A stretch of 64,000 nt of DNA from Akanthomyces muscarius. Lineage: Eukaryota > Ascomycota > Sordariomycetes > Hypocreales > Cordycipitaceae. The position numbers were made by a program, and so were the translations under genes. Shown one piece after another: positions 23,667-34,603 of this stretch. The stretch is from the NCBI RefSeq assembly GCF_028009165.1, contig NC_079246.1:2356001-2420000 (forward strand). The letters are read 5' to 3'. Below the pieces are notes generated by a model. It was given only the letters and a program-made list of their open reading frames with translations. It had not been told where the DNA came from and made no database searches. How positions within the stretch are numbered: the stretch's first letter is position 1; each line of letters starts with the position of its first letter.

Positions 23667-25035
23667 TTAATATCCCCATAAATCCAAGTAAAACCTTAGA
23701 GCGTCCGCACTTTCGTCCTTCATCTCCGCCAGTTGCGCTGGCGTTCTATGCCTCAAAAACCCATCCATGAGCCAGTACGCCTGGCAGAGCTCCTGAGAGA
23801 ACCACCACACATCCGCCGCCGTGCCCGCCGAGTGCTGGTTGCTGGGCTTTTTGGCGTCTACTTGCTGCAGAGCCGCGTCCAGGGCCCTGGCCATCTTGAG
23901 ATCCGTCGAATCGCTGACGTCGTCCGCTTCGGGAAATCCGCAAAGTAGAAATTGCCGAAAGAAACGCGCAGTCTCACCGCTGCCTGCGAGGAGCCCGTTC
24001 ATGTCGTAGAATGAAAAGAGGTATTCTGAAATGGGCGCGCCGACGTGAGAAAAGTCAAAGTCGACGACTGCCATCAGAACATTCGTTTCGCGGTCGAATA
24101 GCAAATTGCTCAATCCTAATAAATTATATTATTGTCAAATTTATATTATTTAATAGATATTATTTCGTCAAACCCCTCTTAGGGGTTTTTTTTTAATTTT
24201 TCTTTTTTCAGTTCAACTTACCTAGATCAGCATGAATTAAAGTTGGTCGATCTTCTTGCACGGTTTGCAGCACGTCGTCCAGGCCACGGGCGAAAAATCG
24301 ATCCAATCGGGCTTTGAGATCATCGTCATCTTTCCAGCCATTCAAGTGTGTACTACGCTCACTGGCCTGCCGTTGCCAGGTACACATGCCTTTGAGGAAG
24401 CCAGCAAAGGTTTCGAAAGGGCCACCACAGGGGATGGATGGCTTCGTGCTGAAAATGTGGCCCTGATCATCGCAGGTAAGACCGCCATATATCACCTCGT
24501 CCGGCAGCGTAAAATCTTGCAAAGCCTTTGTGAATTCGGCAATTTGACGGAAGACGATATGCTGTTGCTCCGGGGTGAAATCGGCAAGCTCAGCTGATGT
24601 AATGTGCTCTCCTTGTTTGAACTCTTCCACGATCCATCTCTTGTCGGGATCGTTGTCACTCCAGGCGAATACAAGGGGAGCCAAGGAAGTTTGATCAAGT
24701 TGTGCTGCGCAGAGAGCCTGCCGAGCTAGGTGGAGGAAGACGACCTGATTCCGGACTCGGACCGGGTCTTCCAAACTGACATTGGCCTTTGGCATGCGAA
24801 CCACAACACGTGTGGTCCCCCGGGGAACAGTGTGAGTGAGAGGCATACTATTAGTTGCAGCTAGCTCGATAGGTGTGGGAGAGTCGAGCTCAACAAGGTA
24901 AACCTTGTTGTGCTTTGCCTTTTCCATTGGCCTAACAGAGTAGTTTTGCTGGGATATACTGAAATAATCAACCATAATATTGTTGATGAGCTCGAAATCA
25001 GCAACATCAGCCTCGGGAGTAGTAGTTGATGCCAT
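23667..25035 (-). CDS. APH/choline-kinase-like phosphotransferase
   Basis: Encodes a 420-residue protein with the aminoglycoside-phosphotransferase/choline-kinase fold. Exons: 24222-25035 and 23667-24115. The catalytic loop is intact: H268-A-D270-x4-N275 (IHADLGLSNLLFD, spliced across the exon junction), followed by the metal-binding VVDFDF (D290/D292). In the N-terminal lobe VVVRMPKANV is the likely nucleotide-binding Lys strand. The substrate is unknown; fungal genomes hold many such enzymes and annotation as an antibiotic kinase would be unjustified. The 106-nt intron is strikingly AT-rich and holds a perfect hairpin. Unlike the two paralogues at 32.7-35.6 kb, this one should be active. 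Confidence 0.8.
24170..24188. repeat. perfect hairpin inside an AT-rich intron
   Basis: AAACCCCT and AGGGGTTT form an 8-bp perfect inverted repeat with a 3-base loop, inside the intron 24116-24221. The rest of that intron is almost only A and T, unlike other introns here. Confidence 0.7.
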
Positions 25036-25768
25036 CTTGAGTAGTATGGTGTACGATAGAAGCGGGGATTAGCTAGTGGGATGGGTTTGCGGATGCATCA
25101 TGTCTAAACAAGTTGTGCACGCTCATGACTTTTTTGACAGAACCTTTGCCAAAGCTGACTGTTGAGGCTTGATAACAAGCTTTGCCAATGGTAGCACCCT
25201 CTCTCGTTGGTCAGAAAAAAAAAACGGCCTATGCCGACAGGACCAAACGTTGTGACGACACTAACAAGGCTGTGAAATGCAGGGCCAATAAGGTATGTAC
25301 AAGTAAATTTTCCAGTTATATATTGTACGCACCGGCATTATGCTCGAATGACCTACATCTACTACGCCTTTGTGGAGCACAATAACGCTCCCTCACCTAT
25401 TGTTTTACGCTGCTCTGGGTGCAGCTTTGTTTGACCAACCTGTTGCTCACTTGTCCGTTTACATTCTTCTCGCCAAAGGGTGGGCTGTCGCCTCGGCCGC
25501 AGGCACCTCGTATATTCCTCAGAACAGCATGTCACTGAAATCGAGAAAGGAAATAAAAATTGCAAAATAATGAATGGTATGTAGTGATCATGTAACTCAT
25601 TTGGTAGACCCAAGGCGGAACATTGGTAGAACGCCATCATCGCCCGTGGTTCGACAGTAGCCGCAACTCCCTAGCCATGCAATATCCATTAAAAAAGCAG
25701 GCATAAAAAAGACGAAAAAGAGAAAAGGAAGCTATATGCACCCAATGCAATCCGGGAAAAGAAATTAG
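25036..25768. other. phosphotransferase promoter and 3' flank of next gene
   Basis: A 733-base spacer between two minus-strand genes, with AT-rich runs near 25280-25330 and 25680-25760. No coding sequence or RNA gene is supported. Confidence 0.5.
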
Positions 25769-26305
25769 TCAAGAACTGCTCGCCGCATTCCATTGACTCT
25801 GAAACTCCCTCCCGACCTTTTCCAGCCTCGCGGCCGCCCTCTTCGCCTCGCGCGCATCCCCAGCACTCCTCGCCACAACCACCCCGACCAGTCTTGGCGG
25901 CGGCGGCGGCGGCAGCACCGCATCGTCGTCCTCTTGATCCTCCTGCTGGCCCCCGACCTCTCCTTCGATGCCGTTCCTGTTGCTGCTGCTGTTGTCGTTG
26001 CTGCTGCTGTTGTCGTTGCTGCTGCTGCCGTTGCTTGCCTCCTTAGCCGCGGCTGGGGCCGACACGTGCAGGTACGACTGGAGAACGACGGCCGCGGCCG
26101 CGGGCTCCGGGTACTCGACCATGATGCGCTCGACGACGCCCATGCCGACGCGCTGCGCGGCCGTCTGGCTCGTGAGCGCCGACGTGGTCAGCGCCGTCAA
26201 CGACTCGAGGTGCGCGCGGGACCGCGAGGACGTGATGAGCGGGGTGAGGGCGTCGTCGGCGAGGTGCAGCGACAGCGTGGGGTGTTGCGAGGGGAGGCTG
26301 GCCAT
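25769..26305 (-). CDS. small unrecognised protein, possibly roadblock-like
   Basis: A single-exon gene of 178 residues starting MASLPSQHPTL at 26305; the frame stays open upstream but that part is leader-like. I do not recognise a named family. Predicted order by eye: a helix around RAHLESLTALTTSAL, a strand (VVERIMVEYP), a strand (AVVLQSYL), a low-complexity insert made of repeated SSSNDN units, an acidic patch and six prolines, then a strand (LVGVVVA) and a long charged helix (DAREAKRAAARLEKVGREF). This resembles the second half of a roadblock/LC7 fold as in LAMTOR/EGO subunits, but that is only a topological impression. The repeat is encoded by an 18-base DNA repeat near 25978-26035. The clean start, continuous frame and structured ends argue for a real gene. 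Confidence 0.6.
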   Translation of the reverse strand: MASLPSQHPTLSLHLADDALTPLITSSRSRAHLESLTALTTSALTSQTAAQRVGMGVVERIMVEYPEPAAAAVVLQSYLHVSAPAAAKEASNGSSSNDNSSSNDNSSSNRNGIEGEVGGQQEDQEDDDAVLPPPPPPRLVGVVVARSAGDAREAKRAAARLEKVGREFQSQWNAASSS

Positions 26306-28138
26306 GATTTTGTCTTGTATCTTCCTCGTTTGTTTCTCAAGTCGCAAGAAAAGGTCAAGAGTGGTCGCGAGGTTTTTGAAGAGTATTTCAGAACAAGGGA
26401 AGAAAAGGCAAAAAAGGTATCGAGGGGAGAAGAGAAGCAAAAGAAAAGGTGAGGCGGGAGTTATGTGCGCATTTCATTGCAGAAGCGTCACAAAGGTGGA
26501 TGGTGGTACCGCGCTGGGATTTGTGCGTGTGTGCGTGAGGTCTGTGATGGTGTGCAGGAAATCGGTCAATCACCCCGAACGGCTCGATGGGATATCACAA
26601 ACGATAGCTAGAACATGCGGGGAAAGAGGGCTGTTGAATGAGCACAATATCCCTACCAGTTGACAGGGGGACAAAAAAAAAACAGCAATGGGATGTGTTT
26701 GTGTGTGGACAAGGATCCAAAGATCATCGCTACATGACGACACTACGTATCTATATATATATATGAACATCTGCATTGACATTACTCGGGATTCTTTTTT
26801 AGCGTTAGCCGCCGTAGGCGTTGCGAGATGTAGACTATTGGTGCGGGGAAAGAAGAGGGAAGAAAGAAGACAGAGGCACGACGCACACGACACGCCCAAG
26901 AAACCCCGCACCCGTAGCTCATCAGGGCTGATATCTTTGAACCCAAGCCGGCTCCGTCATCGTGCATGAAGAGAGAGAGCTCCAAGTCACAAGTCCGAGC
27001 AGACGTCGCGTCCAGAGATAACCGGCGGGGAACAAACTAGTTAGTTCATGCTAGCTAACCTCCAAATTACCCATGGGAAAGAGGGGCTGGGGATGGTGGG
27101 CTTGGCATGGATATGTCGTGGGATTTTCTGTGCTAATACAACGGTTTGTGTGGACACATGGGCTTGCTAGTGAGTTTCTGGCTCTTGGCCAGCCTCGACA
27201 TGATGGGGCTGCCGTGGGGTAGAGATAGGATGAAAAATGTCGCAAGCGGGTATTGGCAGTTTACAAGTTTGTTGCTTCACAAGGATCAATCAATCAAGGG
27301 AACAAAATGAGAATAAAAGTAGTTCTTTCGGCCCCCTAAAGTAAGAATTACCCGTGTCCATCAAAAACACCACCAACACCGCTGCCATGGAAAGAGAAAG
27401 AAAGTAGCAACCAGTCCAAGCAAAAGAGAAGAGGGACGTAATGAGACAAGGAGCATACAAGAGAAAGGCGTCATCCGACCTTCATCACGCGTCAATACTG
27501 GCGCGGTCCATCGTTCAAGACAACAAAGATAGGCTCAGCCTGTAGTACAAGAACAGCTGGCAATGTCCACCGCCATTAACTCTTCACTTTTTCGTTCCAA
27601 AACAATAACAGGAAGAAAAACATATGCTATACCGAGGGGTCGTTGTTGTCCCCAGCACGAGCGGTAAGCAGAAAGCGAAACAAAAAGAAAAGAAAAAAAA
27701 GAGGTTGGCGGAAAGCGCAGAGAGCCGTGAATAGGAAAAAGGGAATCCAAGAGGTAAAAAATTAGGCAGAGGCTGGCCCGCAGCAAGAGTAGAAAATGCC
27801 CGTGGGCTACAATAAAATAGACGGCAAAGCTGGCTAATGTAAGGGACAAAAGGAAGAGGAAGGAGAAGAAGAGAGTGAGAGCCCAAGGTTTGGTGATGAC
27901 CACACAGAAAAGGAAAATAAAGCAAAACAGGCTGAACCATGCTAGTTTTTTGCCCTCCATTGCCAAGTAAGAAGCTTCGGTTTCTTTTTTAATTCGATCC
28001 AAACTCCGTCAACAAAAAGTGGAAAAGAGAATACGTCAATCAACGCCGCGATGCCGTGACCCGTAGACTTCCAGGAACAATGTCAAATCAAAATAAAGGA
28101 TAATGGAGCAAGACTTCCTCACAGGCCGTCCCACACTC
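26306..28138. other. promoter region and Barentsz 3' flank
   Basis: A 1.8 kb spacer between two minus-strand genes. It includes a short TA run (about 26749-26764) and long purine-rich stretches (27560-27990). The long 3' side next to the Btz gene may be untranslated region. No coding sequence is supported. Confidence 0.5.
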
Positions 28139-30303
28139 CTACTGTGGATAGTAGGCGCCACTTTGAGGGTAGTAAAAGGCATCAGGGCTGGGTGTCATCA
28201 TCCCGTGCATACCCATGGAGCTCCCAGGATAGGTGGTAGGGGGCTGCATCTGTGAAGGGTCATAATAGTAGACCATACCGTTGACCTCTTGTGCAACAAA
28301 GTTGTTTGGTCCAGCAGCGCCTCCCGCCTGGCTTGCTTGCTGCTCCATCTGACCCTGCATCGCGTAGTTGCCCGTGATGGGGCTGGGCGCGTTCGAGGGA
28401 TAACCGCTTGCTTGTCCGTTCATGCTGCCTCCGGCGTAGCCACCTGAGTAATAGTAGCCTTGCTGGCTGACCTGCACAGGCTGGGGCTGGCCTTGGTAGT
28501 AACCTTGCGGAGGATACGCGTTGGCGTGATACGGCGCAGTATGTGCAGGTCGCTCCGGAATATGCGAAAGGGGCGTACCAGACAGCCGCTGGGACTGCGA
28601 CTGCCTCCTTGAATGGCCATCGTGCTGATAGCCACCGCTGACTTGCACGGGGACTTGCTGATGGAAAGCCTGCTGAAAGGTCTGGCCGCCTTGCGGCATG
28701 TTGGGCGATTCGATATGTGCCACGGAAATGTTCTTCTGAGGCCGTGGCTGATGCATGGGTAGGGCGGGTGTCGACATGTCCATCGCGGTGCCATCCATCT
28801 TGCCCGGTGGTGGCATGTCTGGCATAGACATGGGCATGGACATGGGCATGGGCATCGGCATGGCCATAGGCATAGGCATAGGCATGAGCGGTCCAAATTG
28901 GCTGCCCATATCTGGCATCATATCCATGCGCGCAGGAGGAGGAAGACGAACCACGGGCCTGTCGGGTGCATACGGTGCTCGAGAAACGACGGACCCAGTT
29001 GGTGAGAACATGAACTCTCTGTCGTGGACAATAGAAGAACGACGACTGAGGTTGATACTGGGAGAGTACATGCTGCCATAATAGCTGCCACCAAAGACGC
29101 TGGTTCGGCGGGAAAAACCGCTGACGGAGCCAAAACCTGACCGGGGCTTACCACGGGCACGTTGCTGCTGGTTCGGGCGAAGTGCTCTGGGGATGAATGT
29201 GAATGACCGGTCCGGTGCCGGGTAAATGTACCTCGGTGCCCTCTCAGGAAGGGAAATACGGACTGGCTTGTCCCTGCGCAGTGGCGGTCTGTGATCAGGA
29301 AGTTTCGTGTACTGCTTCATCTGGATACCAGAGTGTACCATGGCCTCATCCATGCCGGGAAGAGAGACGCGGACTTGGACGTTCGCTATGTGCTTCTCCG
29401 TTGACAGTGTTCGGTTTATGGGCGTGTCGCTCTCCTTACAGGTCGGAATGTATCCATTGCCATTGGGCGGTCCTTCGTCCACGGACACTTGGCGTGCTCG
29501 TCGGGAAACCGGGGGAACAGCTACGGTTTCGTGCTTATCGTGTGTCCAAGGCAAGTTCGCTGTCGGATCCGCTGGGTGATACATGGGGCTAAAGTGTAGG
29601 CAGTTAGCATGAGGCGCCAATGGACCGAGGTATTGGCTCGAGAGAGGCTGAAGGCGTACTTGATGCGGCCGTAGCCATTGCTGGCAAAGCCGCCGCGGGC
29701 ACCTCGTCCTCTACCACGCCCTGCAAAGGGGCGGAAGGTGCCGCCGGGGGCTCCTGGGGCCTGTCTGGAGTCGTGCATGAAGAATGCGCCTCTGTTGGGA
29801 ACAAAGGCAGGGTCTTGGTCTCGGCGGCGCTTGTAATCGTCATTTTCGTTGCGATGACGGGCATTTGTGTCATTGCCGGCGGGTTTCGTAGCCGAGGCGG
29901 AGCTGACGATGACGGGCGCGGATGGGGATTTAGGTGGTGATGGTACAGCATCGCTGGCTTGTGCCGGTGCCTGGTTCGGCTGTTGCTGGCCGTCGGATGA
30001 TTTCGCGGAAGATGCAGGCTGCGTGCCGGCAGAGACGGGGGGCAGCGTGGCCTTGGGGTGGCGTTTGGCGTGTGCTTTGGCGGAGCCGTTGAAGGCATGC
30101 AGCACGGTGCCAGCTGTGGGAGAGGCGTCTTCGATGTTGCTGGTGTCGCTGTCGGCGGCATCATGGTCGTCCGTGGCCACGGTACCATCCGTCAAGGAGT
30201 CATCATCCACCTCCTGCCTGGCTGGACGGTTGTCATCGTCACCCTCGTCCTCGATGCGACGGCGATGGCCAAGTAAGTTTCTGCGCCGAGGGGCAGGAGC
30301 CAT
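28139..30303 (-). CDS. Btz-domain protein (Barentsz/CASC3-like, eIF4A3-binding)
   Basis: Encodes 697 residues. Exons: 29660-30303 and 28139-29588, junction reading GYGRIN-PMYHPADP. The diagnostic segment is DPAFVPNRGAFFMHDSR (164-180), which matches the Btz motif by which CASC3/Barentsz grips eIF4A3 in the exon junction complex. It is preceded by an acidic N-terminus (EDEGDDDN) and followed by an RG-rich stretch (FRPFAGRGRGRGARGG). The remainder is disordered and rich in Pro, Gln, Tyr and Met, with a striking Met-Pro alternation encoded near 28800-28890 and a tail of YYYDP and YYPQ elements. The role in mRNA surveillance or localisation is inferred from the motif. The gene itself carries one 71-nt intron. 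Confidence 0.82.
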
Positions 30304-32713
30304 GGCTGCAAAGAGCCTACAGCAGCTGGAAGAGAGCAGACGAGAACGTCGGAGCCGCAGTCGAGGTAGGGGTGCGCGAAACGGTCATGCGGTTCGATGG
30401 TTGCGATTATGGGGAGCCGATGAATAAATAAGAGGAGTGAAGAAGAAGTAGTAATGAGCGGCGCTGATGACGAAGCTGCAGCGTAATATAAAGTGTCGGA
30501 GGGTATGGAGGCAAGGCAAAGGCTGACGAGAAAGAAGCTTTGCAGGTGACAAGCGGCCGTACCTTAGTCGTCAACGTCACAGAGGACGAGGGGTGTGGTG
30601 TGTGAACCGGAGAAGCGAAGGCGCCGCAGCTGGGGGGCAGCTGTATGCGACGAGGGAATGTCTTTGATGAAAGTCGAGGAAGGAGAGAAACAGGCGACGG
30701 AAGAGAAGAAAACGGCGAGGATGGTGGGTATGGAAGAAGAGGAGGACGAAGAAGGATGAGGTGAATCAATCAGGTCACCCAGAAAAAAAGTACCAGCTTT
30801 GGCTTGGTTGGGTATTTAGACGGGCAGTGACGGCGAGCATCACAGCAAACGCACTAACAAAAGCGAGGCCCGCAGCAGGTGCCGGGGGAGGGAGCAGCCG
30901 CTGAAGCAGCTACAGCTACGTTAGCAGGTACCCTCTAATCTGTAGGTAGGTAGGTAGTTAAAGGCTAACAGTGAAGCTACAGTGGATCCAGGTAGCAAGC
31001 ACCAGGTGGGACGGCTGCCAAAAGTGGCACCAGAATCTCTAGCTACCAGTTAAAGCACCGATTAAAAGACACCCCAACACGCCCAACAATGTATATTTTC
31101 TAGCGGCGTACGAGGGCGCACAGACGGCGTACAGGCGGCTACGGGCGATGCTAGTGGCTGAGGTGCTAGCTGCTGGCTGCTGGCTGCTGGCTGCTGGCTG
31201 CAGGTCGATGAACCAAGGTTTGGCAGCCATTGCGCTAGGCTCCCTTTGGCCTAGCACAGCGCCGCCCTTTGCCCTCTCGTGCCTCTCTCGGTCCAGAGGA
31301 ATGTGGAATGCTGCATGGCCCTGTTAATAGACGAGGGAATTTGTGCCGGGATGCACCTGTTTCATCTTCATTCTGAATATAGATTTCGATTCTGCTCCAT
31401 ACCAGAGCCTGAGAAAGGTGCACCATACTCCCGTCCCCTGGCGACCCCACGACTCTTGATGCTGCCTCCTGTACCACCACATTGTGACTTTGCCTGGGCG
31501 TTTGCCACAAAATAAAGCTAGATGCTGAAGATTATTCACGGATCGCATAAAGTAACACAGGCTGATGATTACATGCAAGCCAGCCACACGGCAAGGCAAA
31601 AAATAGAATGACACCAACACGGCCAAACACTACATGTCGCAGCTTGCTCCACACGTCGCCGCCGCCAGACGAGACAGGGCGCAGAACAGGGAGCCCTATG
31701 ACACGCCCGACAATAGAAGCCACAGGAGCGATTCTTTTTCTTTTCTTGCCCTTCTTGTGTAGCGTTCAAGAGGGTACAATAAGCCCTCAGTTGCCTAAGT
31801 AGATTGCGTGCGGGAAGCTGCGCGAGCAAATGGCTACCTAGGTAGGCAGCAGCTGCAGCTTGGGTTCAGGCACATGCTTCGTAGCTCATCCGTTAAAGCA
31901 GCATCAGTGACGAACTGCTCCAGAAGCCAATCTGCCACGCCTAGTGCTTGACCAGTGTTGCTCGTCCTCTCTCTGTGACCGCCAGGCATCAAATGAACAG
32001 CCTTCCGGGCACCAATATCGGAATTTTCTAGAGGAAGAAGGAGCCGGTGCTGCCAGCTCTAAAGTTCGCGTCGCGCCGCCCATTGGGCATCACTTGCGGG
32101 CCAAACCCGACAGGTCCATGGCCCAGTGCATGACAAAGTTATGGGTCAAAAGCCATCTTGCAAACGCATATAGCACATCTAGCGGAATATGTCATGAGCC
32201 TTTGCCGCTCCTCACAGACGCACGCCCTCCCGATCTATCCCGGCAAATGGCCATTCTTTCAAAGAGGAATGTCTTTCGAGACGGGTACGGAGTGCAAGTT
32301 ACTAGCTAAAGCAAGTGTGATTGGTATCGAGGACCGACCTCAGTCGCCGACGTTGATTGCATCTTCTACAGCCCATCATCCCATTAGCTCCCCCTTCCTC
32401 CTAGTCCTCCTCCTTCCCAGGGCCCAGCATGAACCTTTCAAGAACTAGGACGGTTCCACGCCCGATAGCATCTATTTCATCACCTCCATCATCCCTAGCC
32501 GTCGATGCAGTACGGCATATACGCACGATACCTGATGTAGTGTAGGTACCAAAGACGCCGTCGGGTCGTGTCATTTTCTCTACTGCGCGAAACTACGGGC
32601 TTTTAAGAACAGCAATCAAGTAAACAAACCAGTATCACAGAGGAGCATGTATTCCAAGTCACAATTCTCTGCGAAACAAGAACAAAAATATCATCGCTAA
32701 ACCTGTCAAAGTC
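30304..32713. other. Btz gene promoter and 3' flank of degenerate kinase
   Basis: A 2.4 kb spacer. Near the Btz start the minus strand is rich in C and T. A 7-base tandem repeat lies at 31170-31201 and a short TAGG repeat at about 30943-30958. No gene supported; the open frames at 31939-32450 have no recognisable domain. Confidence 0.5.
31170..31201. repeat. heptamer tandem repeat
   Basis: Four perfect copies of CTGCTGG plus a partial fifth. It lies in the spacer with no coding frame supported. Confidence 0.7.
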
Positions 32714-33885
32714 TCAATAGTCCCACACCATGTCTAGGTCTGTTAGGTCAAGGGATTCATCCACCAGCTTTCCCTCCGCGTTAATAAAGCGTCTCCCCAT
32801 CCAATCTGCGATCGAGTCTCCGCTTCCCCAGATGTGCTGATCGAGAAAACTCATCCGATAATCATCGTCGAAGACAATCGGATAGTCATTCTCCTCCAAA
32901 ATCTTACCATATCCACAGGAACGGTCCAATATAACCCCCACCATCTCAGCTATCGCAAGGCGCTCGTCCCACATCACGTTGCTCTCCCCATCCAACGACG
33001 CCTGGAGGGTTTTCAGAAAATGCCATTTCAATTGCTGGGAGCCCTCAACAGGGGTCCACTTCTGGACAGCTATGTCTTTGTGGCTCGTCGTCTTGAATTC
33101 GCCGAGGAACCTGTGAGTAGTTGCCACGGCGATACCAAACGGGAACACCTCAGTATCTTCCCAGTCAAGACAGCCTTGGAAAACACCATCCTCGTCAACG
33201 ACAACGTTGCTCGGAGTGACCCATACATTGCTTACAACCATGGGCCAGTCTTTTTCGAATAGTCGATGCACATTTGTGCAGAGGTAGTTGATCGTGAGGA
33301 GCCATGCCTCACCTGGAAGGCGAAGCCCGATTGCGAACAACGCATTGCGACAATATTCGAGCAGCCCTGCTCTCGGAGCCGGTTGATCAGCCTGTTTCTT
33401 CAAAATGGAACTGGCATGGAACCTGTTTTCAGCATATTAGTATATACTTTGTCTTCTCTTGCTCCACACCACGTCGACAGGATGATGACTTACTTTGCGA
33501 GACTTTCCATGGTCTGGTATGATGTGGCAAACCTATCCTCGACCGTTTTACATGATAACAGGCGACAATCTAGCGTAATACCCGAAAGAAGGGCTCTTTT
33601 GTATACCCAAAAGTTACCAAATCGAGATTCTTGTTCAACTCTTGGCACATGACCTTTGTAAGGCGCTGCCGCAAGGTCAATCTTATCGCGGGCAAGCTTC
33701 TTCTTGCGAAATTGTACGATTGAGGTATCGCGCTTAACTGTATAGCTGTTAGCACCTTGCCGAAAGTTTCTCTGAATACTACCGCTGTCGGGAAATGCGA
33801 AAATAGCGTATCCGTCGCATTGGTCCTGAGAGGGCCATTCCTTGGTAAAGAAGGTGGTGGAATGTTTGCGATTGTGTGTTTTCAT
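32714..33885 (-). CDS. degenerate APH-like kinase-fold protein, copy A
   Basis: Encodes 366 residues. Exons: 33494-33885 and 32714-33422. It belongs to a fungal APH-like family: an N-terminal lobe with SYTVKRDTSIVQFR, then PAPRAGLLEYC, then WPMVVSN-V-W-VTPSNVVV. In active relatives that last segment reads roughly W-P-hydrophobic-N-H-x-D-L-x3-N; here the His is Asn196 and the catalytic Asp is Trp198, while Asn203 remains. The later metal motif is kept (LDWEDTEVFPFG, D217). The protein is probably catalytically dead, or reused for binding. A paralogue lies 0.7 kb upstream (34604-35642), same strand and same intron phase. The intron has GTAAGT and a CTAAT-like branch. The frame is intact, so selection for the protein is likely. 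The substrate is unknown. Confidence 0.75.
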
Positions 33886-34603
33886 TTTGAGATGCTAAGT
33901 CTGTTGCGTGTATTGAGTATTCGATATCGAGTCAAGTGTAGAGAGCTCTGTAGTCAGTAATAATGAGCTAACATGAAACCGAGAAGCGGACTTGCATGGC
34001 TATTTATCTTTACCATCAACTCTCTCTTTCAATAGTCACTGGGAGTGACCAGATGAAAGGCCGATGTAACCGGTACAATCTCGTGTAGATTATCACCAGT
34101 CACTGTAAGAAATGTCGCAGAACCGGCGAAAGCGCTTTGTGGATTTTGCCAAAGCTTAAAAAATTAATCCTATGGAAGCGCTTTGTATCATCAAGCCAAA
34201 GCATAAACGAATGCAGCCAACGAAAGCGCTGGGAATCACACCAAAGCATAGGAAACTGGCAAAGTAATGGAACTAAGCCAGCTCAGTTTCCCGTTGTACT
34301 ACATGATCCAATTTTGTCTCTTTTCAAACAACTTCAGGTATTGGAACAAAGCCGGGGCCGCCAGAATGAATGCAACCCGGCACGCGTCTGCGGGCTGCTA
34401 AAATTGGTGCTCGTTCTAGTCGACCTTGAGGGAGGATGTAGTAGCGGTACAATTAAACTGCTTTGAAAGCACCGAGCTATGGATCATTCTAGATGTCATT
34501 ATATCGACGAACAGCAAGCCTGGGGTCGACTCTGTGCAAATAATGGAGGTGAATGGGCGCATTACCACTTTACTAAGAATGAAAGGCAAAGGGTTGCCTT
34601 GTT
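33886..34603. other. spacer between the two degenerate kinase genes
   Basis: A 718-base spacer containing the promoter of copy A (its start is at 33885) and the 3' flank of copy B. It holds the three-unit hairpin repeat described separately, about 240-365 bases upstream of the copy A start. No coding region is supported. Confidence 0.6.
34125..34250. repeat. three imperfect tandem units with a 46-48 bp period, each a hairpin
   Basis: Two boxes repeat three times in order. AGCGCT is at 34131, 34177 and 34225; CCAAAGC is at 34149, 34196 and 34241. In units 1 and 2 the first box continues TTG, so GCTTTG and CAAAGC can pair as a 6-bp stem around a loop of about 10 bases; unit 3 has lost part of the left arm. 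The box around 34129-34138 is itself a palindrome (AAAGCGCTTT). The units lie upstream of degenerate kinase copy A. Confidence 0.7.

Noticed and set aside
24170..24188. Hairpin read as a bacterial-type terminator
   Set aside because: It lies within a eukaryotic intron with good splice signals that rebuild a catalytic loop; terminator function makes no sense here.
26306..26440. N-terminal extension of the small protein to 26440
   Set aside because: The extension is Phe/Leu-rich leader-like sequence; MASLPSQHP at 26305 is a better start.
34125..34250. Hairpin array as a CRISPR
   Set aside because: Only three imperfect units, no conserved long repeat with unique spacers, and a eukaryotic genome.
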